Shown in pieces: positions 44,932-52,964 of a stretch of DNA of 64,000 nt (within the stretch, counting starts at the first letter, position 1; every line of letters begins with the position of its first letter). The DNA lies in NCBI GenBank assembly GCA_023432225.1, contig JAEYUW010000046.1, positions 124,001 through 188,000 on the forward strand, given 5' to 3'. The stretch is from Verrucomicrobiota bacterium. Lineage in GTDB: Bacteria > Verrucomicrobiota > Verrucomicrobiia > Opitutales > Opitutaceae. The notes beneath the pieces are model-generated. The model was not told the DNA's origin. It searched no databases and saw only the letters and a list, made by a program, of their open reading frames with translations. The translations under genes and the position numbers were made by a program.

Positions 44932-45107
44932 TCAGCTTCCGCCGAGCGATACTCGGTCCTCGAAGATCAGGCGGATCGCTTCGCGCAGGTTGGCCTTGGC
45001 TTCTTCCACCGTTTCGCCCTGCCCGTTGGCGCCGGGGACTTCCGGGCAAACCGTCCAAAACCGCCTTCGGGAGCCGCCTCGATGATCGCGGTAAATTCGT
45101 CTTTCAC
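44932..45107 (-). pseudogene. HicB-family antitoxin gene with single-base frameshift
   Basis: Read from GTG 45107: VKDEFTAIIEAAPEGGF, then the frame breaks. Adding one base in the four-A run at 45057-45060 (TTTT on the coding strand) restores the HicB pattern WTVCPEVPGANGQGETVEEA and KANLREAIRLIFEDRVSLGG to a stop at 44932. Total span 176 bases is one short of 59 codons. No HicA toxin is visible beside it. Confidence 0.75.
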
Positions 45108-45126
45108 GCGGCCCACGAAGGACGGG

Positions 45127-45290
45127 AGGTGTGCCTCATCAACTGTGACGCCAAACGCATAGCCAAGGACGTCGACGCCACGTTCCACGAAATCATCGCG
45201 CGACACGGCGGCATGGACGCCGCCGTCGCCGTCGAATACGTGAAGCAGCTCAAGCAGGACCACCGCTGCATGCAGAATGGTTACCGGAAA
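45127..45290 (+). pseudogene. Duplicated 3' fragment of the sulfite-reductase-type flavoprotein gene
   Basis: CDAKRIAKDVDATFHEIIAR and AVEYVKQLKQDHRCM repeat the C-terminus of the flavoprotein gene. Over 63 bases (44134-44196 against 45147-45209) I count 57 identical. The copy has no start, lacks the remaining domains, and its end has changed (no Tyr stop). It lies about 1.01 kb from the original, with the toxin-antitoxin pair and hicB remnant between. Confidence 0.8.
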
Positions 45291-45321
45291 ATTTCTCGAA
45301 CCGTTGCGGGCGACGCCCGGC

Positions 45322-46101
45322 TTAGGCGGTCTGCCTTTGAATTACCGCTTTCGTCACCATTTCAAACAATTCGTTTGGGTTGTTAGTGCAGCCCTGCCCT
45401 CCGTGGGCGACCGTCTCACGCTTGTGTTCGAGTGCATTCGAAGATGCGTAAAAAAACAGAGGCGTGAGGTCCCCGTTTTTTCTAATCTGATCCAACAAGA
45501 CATAGCCCTCGCGATTGCCTTCTTTTCGACCCATGTCGGAAATTATCGCAGCGAATTTCGCGGCGGAGAGGCGTTCCAGTGCTTCGTCCGTCGAGAGGGC
45601 TAGGGTGAACTTCAATCCCAGTGCCTCAAAGGCCTGGCGCTCATAAACGTTATTTTCAGGATGATCGTCGACCCAGAGAACGCGATGTCTCCAGCCATCC
45701 GAGGTGGAAGTCGCGGGTTTTGCTGCACGAACGGTGTCTACAATTCGCGACAAATCGGCCTCTGGGCTGCTTGAGGGATTTTTGGCGGCCGCCGCAGAAA
45801 GAGAAGCAACGACGGACATCTGCATCTTCACGTAGTTTTCCTCATTCTTGAAGTCGGATGGCGCGAATAGCTTGCTGCTGTGTTTTGCCACGAGCCACGC
45901 GAAGACACCCAGCACCACGTGCGGAAAAACGACAAGAAAGTAGATCAGCGGCATTCGCTCGGCGCTCGAGAAAGAACTCGTGAATGCGACCACGAGTGAA
46001 GCGAAGCCATGTGCCAGCACAATAAATAGTGCGACGATGCCAAGGGGGCTGCGCGCCAGTGATTGCGCGGTGTTTCCGAAATTGGTCGTTTGGTCACTCA
46101 T
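45322..46101 (-). CDS. Two-helix membrane protein with C-terminal receiver (REC) domain
   Basis: 259 aa. Two membrane helices (about residues 19-42 and 50-72) lead through a Ser/Ala-rich linker to a receiver-like domain: HRVLWVDDHPENNVYERQAFEALG with paired Asp at 145-146, likely phospho-Asp 189 in AAIISDMGR, and LTPLFFYASSNA in place of the usual Thr strand. The gene is visibly more AT-rich than its neighbours (many aaa, ttt, tct codons), suggesting recent transfer. No kinase lies beside it. Function is unknown; signalling at the membrane is inferred from domains. Confidence 0.8.
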   Translation of the reverse strand: MSDQTTNFGNTAQSLARSPLGIVALFIVLAHGFASLVVAFTSSFSSAERMPLIYFLVVFPHVVLGVFAWLVAKHSSKLFAPSDFKNEENYVKMQMSVVASLSAAAAKNPSSSPEADLSRIVDTVRAAKPATSTSDGWRHRVLWVDDHPENNVYERQAFEALGLKFTLALSTDEALERLSAAKFAAIISDMGRKEGNREGYVLLDQIRKNGDLTPLFFYASSNALEHKRETVAHGGQGCTNNPNELFEMVTKAVIQRQTA

Positions 46102-46255
46102 CGATCAATGCTGTCGCACTTTTGTGCAGAAACGTGAAAAACCTCACGAGGTGGCCCGGTGGGAGTTTCCATACCTGCTTTGGAGATTCAAGTGGGAAGG
46201 CCCTCGCCTTTTCACGCTTGCCCGCCTTCACCGCACCGCATCCCATCCGCCCTCC

Positions 46256-47002
46256 ATGAGCCTGACCTACAACAATCGTGTGGCCCTCGTCACTGGCGCG
46301 GGGCGCGGTATCGGCAAAGCCATCGCTGAACTCCTCGCCAAGAACGGCGTGACCGTCATCTGCGTGAGCAAGTCCGCCGAGAGTTGCGGCGCGGTCGCCG
46401 ACGGGATCGTCGCGGCGGGCGGCAAGGCCAAGGCGCTCGCGGTCGACGTCGCGAATGGCGCGGCGGTGAAGGCGGCGTGCGAGCAGTTGCTGGCCGAGTT
46501 CGGCAATATCGACATCCTCGTCAACAACGCCGGCATTACGAAGGACGGCCTGCTGTTCCGCATGAGCGAGGACGACTGGAACAACGTCATGGCGACCAAC
46601 CTGACGAGTTGCTACCACTTCACGAAGTTGATCGGTCGTCCGATGACCCAGAAGCGTTGGGGCCGCATCATTAACATCACGTCGGTCGTCGGCCTCATGG
46701 GTAATCCCGGCCAGGCCAACTACTGTGCGGCGAAGGCCGGCATGATCGGCTTCACGAAGTCGATCGCGAAGGAATTCGCCGCCCGCAACATCACGGTCAA
46801 CGCCGTGGCGCCCGGTTTCATCAAGACCGACATGACCGCCGCGCTGCCGGAAGAGGCGGGCGAGAAGCTCCTCAGCGTGATCCCGCTGAAGCGTCTCGGC
46901 GAAGCCGCCGACATCGCCAACATGGTCGCGTTCATCGCCTCCGAAGAGGCCGGCTACATCACCGGACAGGTTTTTACCGTTGACGGCGGCATGGTGATGT
47001 GA
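46256..47002 (+). CDS. fabG: 3-oxoacyl-ACP reductase FabG
   Basis: 248 aa short-chain dehydrogenase of type II fatty acid synthesis. NADPH motif VTGAGRGIGKAIAELL, NNAG element ILVNNAGITKDGLLFRM, catalytic Ser/Tyr/Lys in ITSVVGLMGNPGQANYCAAKAG, and the closing GQVFTVDGGMVM. I start at ATG 46256; the upstream extension has no family resemblance. It heads a fabG-acpP-fabF cluster. Confidence 0.95.
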   Translation: MSLTYNNRVALVTGAGRGIGKAIAELLAKNGVTVICVSKSAESCGAVADGIVAAGGKAKALAVDVANGAAVKAACEQLLAEFGNIDILVNNAGITKDGLLFRMSEDDWNNVMATNLTSCYHFTKLIGRPMTQKRWGRIINITSVVGLMGNPGQANYCAAKAGMIGFTKSIAKEFAARNITVNAVAPGFIKTDMTAALPEEAGEKLLSVIPLKRLGEAADIANMVAFIASEEAGYITGQVFTVDGGMVM

Positions 47003-47054
47003 TGCCGATTTGACCACATTTTAGCTGCTCACTTCCTCTCGAACCCTTTCCAAC

Positions 47055-47318
47055 ATGGCCGACCAGAAAACCATCGAACAACGCGTCAAGCAGATCATCG
47101 TTAACCAGCTGAACGTTAACGAAGAGCAGATTACGAAGGAAGCCTCCTTCCTCGATGATCTCGGCGCTGATTCCCTCGACACCGTGGAACTCATCATGGC
47201 GTTCGAAGAGGAGTTCAAGAACGAGATCAAGGGCGAGATCCCGGAGTCCGACGCCGAGAAGCTGCAGACCGTCGGCGACGTGATCAGCTACATCGAGGCC
47301 AAGGCCGCCGCGAAGTAA
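47055..47318 (+). CDS. acpP: Acyl carrier protein
   Basis: 87 aa acidic carrier. The phosphopantetheine serine is Ser40 in LGADSLDTVELIMAFEEEF. A slightly long C-terminus (YIEAKAAAK) is present. It lies 52 bases after fabG; the ATG is preceded by CTTTCCAAC with no Shine-Dalgarno. A terminator follows. Confidence 0.97.
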   Translation: MADQKTIEQRVKQIIVNQLNVNEEQITKEASFLDDLGADSLDTVELIMAFEEEFKNEIKGEIPESDAEKLQTVGDVISYIEAKAAAK

Positions 47319-47333
47319 GTTTTCCCTTTCGAA

Positions 47334-47385
47334 AAGGCGTTCTGCCACCCGGAAAATCGGGACTGGTAGAACGCCTTTTTCTTTT
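47334..47385 (+). terminator. Terminator/attenuator between acpP and fabF
   Basis: AAGGCGTTCTGCCA (47334-47347) pairs with TGGTAGAACGCCTT (47364-47377, one G-U), with an inner CCCG/CGGG stem, followed by TTTCTTTT. It ends 15 bases before fabF, so fabF needs read-through or its own promoter. Confidence 0.88.
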
Positions 47386-47400
47386 CAGTGTGTCGGGCTG

Positions 47401-48651
47401 ATGGAAACCGTCTCTCCGCACAAACGCGTCGTCGTTACCGGTCTGGGCGTGATCGCCTCGCTCGGCCATAACGTGCCCGATTTCTGGGCCAGCATCCTTG
47501 CCGGCAAATGCGGCATCGATCGCGTCACGCAGTTCGACGTGAAGGATTACACCTGCCAGATCGGCGCGGAAGTGCGCGGCTGGGACCCGGCGCAGCACAT
47601 GGACCCGAAGGAGGTCCGTCGCAACGACCGCTACACGCACTTCGGTTTCTGCGCGGCCAAACAGGCCGTGGCCGACGCTCAGCTCGACATGACGAAGGAG
47701 GACGCCGACCGCGTGGGCGTCATCATCGGCTCCGGCATCGGCGGCATGTGGACGATCGAGAACCAGCACAAGGTCCTCCTCGAACGCGGCCCGCGCAAAG
47801 TTTCGCCGTTCATGATTCCCGCGCTGATCAGCAACATGGTCGGCGGACTGGTTGCGATCGAGTTGGGCGCGCGCGGTCCGAATTTCGGCGTCGTCAGTGC
47901 TTGCGCGACCGCCACGCACGCGATCGGCGAATCGCTCCGCATGATCCGCAGCGGCGAGGCCGACGTGATGGTGTGCGGCGGCGCCGAAGCGTCGATCACG
48001 CCGCTGTCCTACGCCGGCTTCTGCTCGATGAAGGCGATGAGCACGAACAACGAGAACCCGCAGAAAGCCAGCCGACCGTTCGACGCCAACCGCGATGGTT
48101 TCATCATGGGCGAAGGTTCGGGCATTCTCGTGCTCGAGAGCCTCGAACACGCGCTCGCGCGCGGTGCCCACATTTACTGCGAGTTGATCGGCTACTCGGC
48201 GACCTGCGATGCATTCCACATCACGTCGCCCGACCCCGACGGCAAGGGCCTGTCGCTCGCGATGACGCGCGCGCTCGCCGACGCGCGCGTGCAGCCGCAC
48301 GAGATCGACTACATCAACGCCCACGGCACCTCCACGCCCTACAACGACAAATTCGAGACACTCGCGATCAAGAAGGTCTTCGGCGACCACGCGAAGAAGC
48401 TCATGATTAGCTCGACGAAATCGATGACCGGCCACCTGCTCGGTGCCGCCGGCGGCATCGAGGCGGTGATCAGCGTGAAGACGATCGAGACCGGCGAAGT
48501 TCCGCCGACGATCAACCTCGAGACGCCCGATCCGGAGTGCGACCTCGACTACGTGCCGAACGTGAAGCGCAGCGCGAATGTGCGCACGGTGATGAGCGAC
48601 AACCTCGGCTTCGGCGGCCAGAACGCCGCGCTGGTGTTTCGGAAGATGTGA
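47401..48651 (+). CDS. fabF: 3-oxoacyl-ACP synthase II FabF
   Basis: 416 aa condensing enzyme. Active-site Cys in VVSACATATHAIGES, and the two His in INAHGTSTPYND and KSMTGHLLGAAGGIEA. The opening KRVVVTGLGVIASLGHNV and ending DNLGFGGQNAALVFRKM are standard. It elongates acyl-ACP chains with FabG and the carrier protein encoded upstream. Confidence 0.97.
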   Translation: METVSPHKRVVVTGLGVIASLGHNVPDFWASILAGKCGIDRVTQFDVKDYTCQIGAEVRGWDPAQHMDPKEVRRNDRYTHFGFCAAKQAVADAQLDMTKEDADRVGVIIGSGIGGMWTIENQHKVLLERGPRKVSPFMIPALISNMVGGLVAIELGARGPNFGVVSACATATHAIGESLRMIRSGEADVMVCGGAEASITPLSYAGFCSMKAMSTNNENPQKASRPFDANRDGFIMGEGSGILVLESLEHALARGAHIYCELIGYSATCDAFHITSPDPDGKGLSLAMTRALADARVQPHEIDYINAHGTSTPYNDKFETLAIKKVFGDHAKKLMISSTKSMTGHLLGAAGGIEAVISVKTIETGEVPPTINLETPDPECDLDYVPNVKRSANVRTVMSDNLGFGGQNAALVFRKM

Positions 48652-48679
48652 GGCGTGCGCAGGGCACACAGCTGATCAA

Positions 48680-48736
48680 GGTGGAGCGCGTTGACCTCAA
48701 CGCGCTCTGAACCGGTTGAGGTCAACCGGTTCCACC
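48680..48736. repeat. Double-hairpin (cruciform-like) repeat
   Basis: GGTGGA...TCCACC encloses two hairpins: GCGCGTTGACCTCAACGCGC and AACCGGTTGAGGTCAACCGG then TT. This is the layout of paired REP elements. Confidence 0.85.
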
Positions 48737-48848
48737 TGCGATATCCGCTTCTTGTAGGTTGCGCGCTCGCGCGCAACTTGTCCGTTCGAGTGTGTTCGCG
48801 CAACGTGGCGTGCAAGCGCGCCACCCACCTGGTTACTTCGCTAAGGTG

Positions 48849-48890
48849 GCGCAGGCGTCTCGCCTGCTCCGAGCGTCGAGACGCCTGCGC
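48849..48890. repeat. Palindromic repeat related to the 31879 element
   Basis: GCGCAGGCGTCTCG and CGAGACGCCTGCGC, perfect 14-base arms. The arm resembles the GCGCAGGCGTCCCG core at 31881. Between 48737 and 48848 is a GCGCGC-rich stretch with no gene. Confidence 0.85.
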
Positions 48891-48959
48891 GACTCACGCC
48901 TATTCTCGCGGCTTGCCGCGCCGCGAACGCGCTGGCATCAGTGGCGGCGCACACCCGCC

Positions 48960-49397
48960 ATGAATACCCCGTTGCGTCACCTGTTTGCCGCGACGTGCCT
49001 GTTGGTTGGCACGCTCGCGTTTGGAGCCGAGGGCAAGGTTGCCGGTTCGGCTGAGGAATCCACGAAGATCGCCCAAGCGTGGCTGAAACTCGTCGATGAC
49101 GGCAATTACGCGCAGAGCTGGAAAGAGTCCGCGTCGCGTTTCCGCGCCCAGGTCACCGAAGAGAAATGGGTCGGCGCGATGAACCAGGTGCGCCAGCCGC
49201 TCGGCGCGGTGAACTCGCGCGAGTTGGCCGAAGCCACGTTTGCCAACGAACTGCCCCGCGCGCCGAAGGGCGAGTATTGGGTCGTGCGCTTTGCGACGGC
49301 GTTCGAGGCCGCGAAGGCCAACGAAGTCGTCACGCTGATGATGGACACAGACGGGCAGTGGCACGTGATCGGATTTTTCATCCGGCCGGCTTCCTGA
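48960..49397 (+). CDS. Exported DUF4019-like protein
   Basis: 145 aa with a signal peptide (LFAATCLLVGTLAFGAEG). The mature part (AQAWLKLVDDGNYAQSWKES, then EEKWVGAMNQVRQPLGAVNSR and a Trp-His-Val-Ile closing strand) matches DUF4019, small periplasmic proteins of the NTF2-like size range. Function unknown. The start is chosen for the signal peptide; upstream sequence is repeats. Confidence 0.75.
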   Translation: MNTPLRHLFAATCLLVGTLAFGAEGKVAGSAEESTKIAQAWLKLVDDGNYAQSWKESASRFRAQVTEEKWVGAMNQVRQPLGAVNSRELAEATFANELPRAPKGEYWVVRFATAFEAAKANEVVTLMMDTDGQWHVIGFFIRPAS

Positions 49398-49551
49398 GTC
49401 GCGCGGCCTTCGCGCGCGGAGCGTTGCTTGTTCCTCGGCTAAAACTGATCGAGGCATAGGGGATTTATTTCTAATAGTCGCCGCGTGCGACGCGCGGCGC
49501 GTTGCCGAAGGCCAGGGAACAGCGCTTTGCTTTGCGCAACCAAGCCCCCCC

Positions 49552-50625
49552 ATGGTTACCCTGAAAAAACGCACCAGCCTCACCGAGAGCGATCCGGAGC
49601 GGTCGCTCGAATTCGAGTTCATCCGCGCGACCGAAAACGCCGCACTCAACGCCGTCCACTGGATCGGCCGCGGCGACAAGGAAGGCGCCGACGCCGCCGC
49701 GTGCGACGCGATCAACGGCACTTTCGACCATATCGACATGCGCGGCGAAGTCGTGATCGGCGAGGGCATCAAGGATGACGCGCCCGGCATTTTTCTCGGC
49801 GACAGGCTTGGCACGTGGAAGGCGGGATCACCGAAGTTCAACATCGCGCTCGATCCGATCGACGGCACCACGAACATCTCGAAAGGGTTGCCGAACTCGA
49901 TTTCCGTCATGGCGGGCGTGCTCGCGCCCGAAAAGGGGAACGCGATGCTGAACATCCCTACGTTCTACTCTGAAAAACTCGCCTACGGTCCGCAGGTCGC
50001 GCACGCGATGGAGAAGAACAAAGCGCTGCGCTTCGACCTCGATACGCCGGTCGAGGAAATCGTCCGCAAGACCGCGAAGATGCGCGGCAAGAACGTGCGC
50101 GAGGTCGTCGTCGTCGTGCTCGATCGTCCGCGCCACGAGAAGATCATCCGCAGCGTGCGAAAGATCGGTGCGGCGCTGCGCCTGATCAGCGACGGCGACG
50201 TCACGGCTGCGATCGCGCCGTCGTTGCCGGACAGCGGCGTCGACCTCTACATGGGCATCGGCGGTTCGCCTGAAGGCGTGCTCACGGCGGCCGCGCTCCG
50301 CGCGCTGGGCGGCGGTCAGCAACTTCGCATGTGGGTGCGCGACGACAAGGAGCGCGCGCGTATCGCGAAAGACCCGGCGGCGAAGGATCTCAAAAAGATT
50401 TTCTATGCCGAAGACCTGTGCACGGGACCGGGGGCGATTTTCTGTGCCACTGGCATCACCTCCAGTTGGCTGCTGCCCGGAGTGAAGGTGGTGGGGCGTC
50501 ACGCCACGACGCATTCGATCCTGACGCGCGCGCGCAGCCGCACGGTGCGTTACATCCAGGCGGTGCACGATCTCGACCACAAGACGATCTACCTGCGCAG
50601 CCGGAGCACGGAGACGCTGGTTTAA
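49552..50625 (+). CDS. glpX: Fructose-1,6-bisphosphatase class II (GlpX type)
   Basis: 357 aa metal-dependent sugar bisphosphatase. The Li-sensitive phosphatase signature is ALDPIDGTTNISKGLPNSISVMA (about residue 101), with the metal Glu in GEVVIGEGIKDDAPGIF and GIGGSPEGVLTAAALRALGG. It acts in gluconeogenesis; some members also act on sedoheptulose bisphosphate. Monocistronic between a DUF4019 gene and tRNA-Phe. An 8-bp hairpin (AAAGCCGT/ACGGCTTT, 50647-50667) follows. Confidence 0.92.
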   Translation: MVTLKKRTSLTESDPERSLEFEFIRATENAALNAVHWIGRGDKEGADAAACDAINGTFDHIDMRGEVVIGEGIKDDAPGIFLGDRLGTWKAGSPKFNIALDPIDGTTNISKGLPNSISVMAGVLAPEKGNAMLNIPTFYSEKLAYGPQVAHAMEKNKALRFDLDTPVEEIVRKTAKMRGKNVREVVVVVLDRPRHEKIIRSVRKIGAALRLISDGDVTAAIAPSLPDSGVDLYMGIGGSPEGVLTAAALRALGGGQQLRMWVRDDKERARIAKDPAAKDLKKIFYAEDLCTGPGAIFCATGITSSWLLPGVKVVGRHATTHSILTRARSRTVRYIQAVHDLDHKTIYLRSRSTETLV

Positions 50626-50700
50626 GGCTGACGGCAAAAAGTCCAAAAAGCCGTTGACGACGGCTTTCGCCGGCCCTTTTACTCGCCCTTCCAATTTTGT

Positions 50701-50776
<76 letters not shown>

Positions 50777-50780
50777 CTCT

Positions 50781-50819
50781 TTTCGGGCGCCATTCTCTTC
50801 GCGAGGGTGGCGCCCGAAA
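50781..50819. terminator. Strong hairpin between tRNA-Phe and fRMsr gene, possible two-way terminator
   Basis: TTTCGGGCGCCA (50781-50792) pairs perfectly with TGGCGCCCGAAA (50808-50819). The T and A runs are inside the stem rather than after it, so termination strength is uncertain. It lies between convergent genes. Confidence 0.5.
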
Positions 50820-50823
50820 TCGT

Positions 50824-51318
50824 TTACGGAACGTCCGATGCGCCCAAGAGAATTTGCACGGATTGCTCCAGCCCGCGGGCGTCTTCGGCGTCGAAGCGGT
50901 TCAGCGTCGGGCTGTCGAGGTCGAGCACGCCGAGGAGCTGGCCGCGGTGGAGCAGGGGGACAACCACTTCGGAGTTCGAGGCGCTGTCGCAGGCGATGTG
51001 GCCGGGAAAGTCATGCACGTTCGCCACAACGACGCTCTCGCGGCGCGCGGCGGCGGTGCCACACACGCCTTTGCCCAGCGCGATGCGCACGCAGGCGACC
51101 TTGCCTTGGAACGGGCCGAGCACGAGTTCGCCGTTTTTCAGCAGGTAGAAACCGGCCCAGTTCAGGTCGGGCAGCGTTTGCATCAGGAGTGCGGACATCT
51201 GCGCCAGATTGCACACCCAGTCGCGTTCGCCGTGGAGGACGGCTTCGAGCTGGCGGTTGAACGCGGCGTAGAATTCCGGCTTCGAGCTGGCGTGGATGGC
51301 GGCGACGGCGTGCGACAT
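50824..51318 (-). CDS. Free methionine-(R)-sulfoxide reductase (GAF-domain fRMsr)
   Basis: 164 aa from ATG 51318. GAF fold with fRMsr signatures: LPDLNWAGFYLLKNGELVLGPFQG, ALGKGVCGTAA, VHDFPGHIACDSASNSEVVVPL. The two cysteines seen are the redox pair of the family. It repairs oxidised free methionine in the cytoplasm. The upstream extension in the same frame is non-conserved. Confidence 0.9.
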   Translation of the reverse strand: MSHAVAAIHASSKPEFYAAFNRQLEAVLHGERDWVCNLAQMSALLMQTLPDLNWAGFYLLKNGELVLGPFQGKVACVRIALGKGVCGTAAARRESVVVANVHDFPGHIACDSASNSEVVVPLLHRGQLLGVLDLDSPTLNRFDAEDARGLEQSVQILLGASDVP

Positions 51319-51420
51319 GGTGATGAGCGGAGAGCAGTAAGCAGGCGCGGCGGGGTGGCAAGGGAGCGATTGCGCGAAAGATGGGAATAAAGCAGTGTGC
51401 GGCGGCTCCCACGCCTGACC

Positions 51421-51966
51421 ATGCCCAGCGACGCCTTCACCCAGCTGGTGGACGCGCATTACGCGCCGCTCTACCGCTTTGCGCTCAGTCTGACGAGAAA
51501 CTCGTCGGATGCGTGCGACCTGACGCAGCAGACGTTCTTCATCTGGGCGCGCAAGGGCGATCAGTTGCGCGAGGAAGGGAAGGCGAAGTCATGGCTGTTC
51601 ACGACGCTCTATCGCGAATTCCTGCGCGGGCGGCGGCGGGCGGAACATGTGACGGCGCTGGAGGATTTGCCGCCGGGTGAGAGTGATCCCGCGGCGCCGG
51701 AGGTCGATCTCGTCACGGGCATGGACGCCGGACTGGTGGTCGAGGCGTTGCACGAGGTCGATGAAGTCTACCGCGTGCCGCTGACGCTTTTTTATCTCGA
51801 GGAACTGGCCTACAAGGAAATCGCCGATGCGCTCGAGGTGCCGCTCGGCACCGTCATGTCGCGCCTGTCGCGCGGCAAAGCGCAGCTGCGCGCCGCGCTC
51901 GCGCGCAAGGAAGCCGCGGGTGGCAAGGTCGTGCCCTTCGGCAATACCACGAGGAAGCTCTCATGA
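51421..51966 (+). CDS. ECF-type RNA polymerase sigma factor
   Basis: 181 aa from ATG 51421. Region 2 reads HYAPLYRFALSLTRNSSDACDLTQQTFFIWARKG, and region 4 YRVPLTLFYLEELAYKEIADALEVPLGTVMSRLSRGKAQLR. Its stop overlaps the start of the anti-sigma-like gene (ATGA). GGGAAT at about 51383 could be an ECF -35, which would make the pair self-regulated, but I see no convincing -10. Confidence 0.92.
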   Translation: MPSDAFTQLVDAHYAPLYRFALSLTRNSSDACDLTQQTFFIWARKGDQLREEGKAKSWLFTTLYREFLRGRRRAEHVTALEDLPPGESDPAAPEVDLVTGMDAGLVVEALHEVDEVYRVPLTLFYLEELAYKEIADALEVPLGTVMSRLSRGKAQLRAALARKEAAGGKVVPFGNTTRKLS

Positions 51967-52697
51967 AAAACGAGGAAGCCAAATTCGTGCTCCACGCGTA
52001 TCGGCCCAACGGCGCCGATGCTGGCGACGCCACTTTCTCGGCCGCGCTCGAGCAGGCGAAGCAAGATCCGGCACTCGAAAAGTGGTTTGCCGCCCAGCAG
52101 GCGTTCGATCGTGCGATGTGCGCCAAACTCGGGAGCATCGCTCCCCCGGAAAATTTGCGCGCCGCGATTCTCACCGGCGCGAAAGTCAGTCAGCCGCGCG
52201 GTGGGGCGACTTGGTGGCGCAGCCCGGTGTCGATGGCGGTGGCGGCGAGCATCGCGCTGTTGCTCGCGGTCAGCATCGCCTTTTGGCCGGCGAACGCATC
52301 GGCGGAGCAGATCGCGGCGTTTGCGATCAACGACACGCTCCGCAAGTCCCACGAGGCGATGGAAGGTCCTGAGGCGGCGGAGTTGCAGGCGATGTTGAGT
52401 CAGGCGGATCGACCGCTGGCCGGAGGCGTGCCGCTCGATTTCTCCGCACTGCGCGCGAACGGTTGCCGCACGATTCGCTTCGAGGGACGCGATCTGTTGG
52501 AGGTGTGCTTTAGGCGAAACGGAAAATGGTTTCACTGCTACGTCGCACGCGCGGCGGACTTCCCGCGTCTCGCGGGCAAGCTGCCGCCCACGTTCACCGA
52601 CAAAGACGGTGCCAGTGCGGCCGCTTGGAGCGACGGACAGCACATTTTCGTCGTCGCCAGCAAGGCCGGCCGCGACGCGATTCGAAGCCTGATGTGA
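51963..52697 (+). CDS. Membrane-anchored anti-sigma factor-like protein
   Basis: 244 aa. Cytoplasmic N-terminus of about 85 residues, one membrane helix (residues 88-108, PVSMAVAASIALLLAVSIAF), and a periplasmic C-terminus (LDFSALRANGCRTIRFEGRD, then CFRRNGKWFHCYV). No ZAS zinc-binding HxxxCxxC motif is visible. The role is inferred from coupling to the ECF gene and topology. Confidence 0.75.
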   Translation: MKNEEAKFVLHAYRPNGADAGDATFSAALEQAKQDPALEKWFAAQQAFDRAMCAKLGSIAPPENLRAAILTGAKVSQPRGGATWWRSPVSMAVAASIALLLAVSIAFWPANASAEQIAAFAINDTLRKSHEAMEGPEAAELQAMLSQADRPLAGGVPLDFSALRANGCRTIRFEGRDLLEVCFRRNGKWFHCYVARAADFPRLAGKLPPTFTDKDGASAAAWSDGQHIFVVASKAGRDAIRSLM

Positions 52698-52964
52698 CGG
52701 CATCGGGAACTGGCGCGCGCGCACATCCCGGCGTTTTCCGACGCCGGCGCCAGGGCGACTCGCGGTGCGATGACACGGTCGAGGACCGGAAAAAGAAATT
52801 TCGCTGCCAGCGATTAGGCAAAAGCGTCTCACGCCCAATGCGCGTTAGCCGCGCTTTGCGTTACTCCCTGTAAACGCTGCGACACCGCGGCGCAGGTTGT
52901 AAATGGCACCGGCTGAAATGCCGCTTGTCAGGGGCGTCGACACGGACTTTGTGCCGACGTCCTT

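Noticed and set aside
45980..46255. Extended N-terminus of FabG
   Set aside because: No family counterpart; it overlaps the start of the divergent receiver gene, and MSLTYNNRVALVTG is the standard opening.
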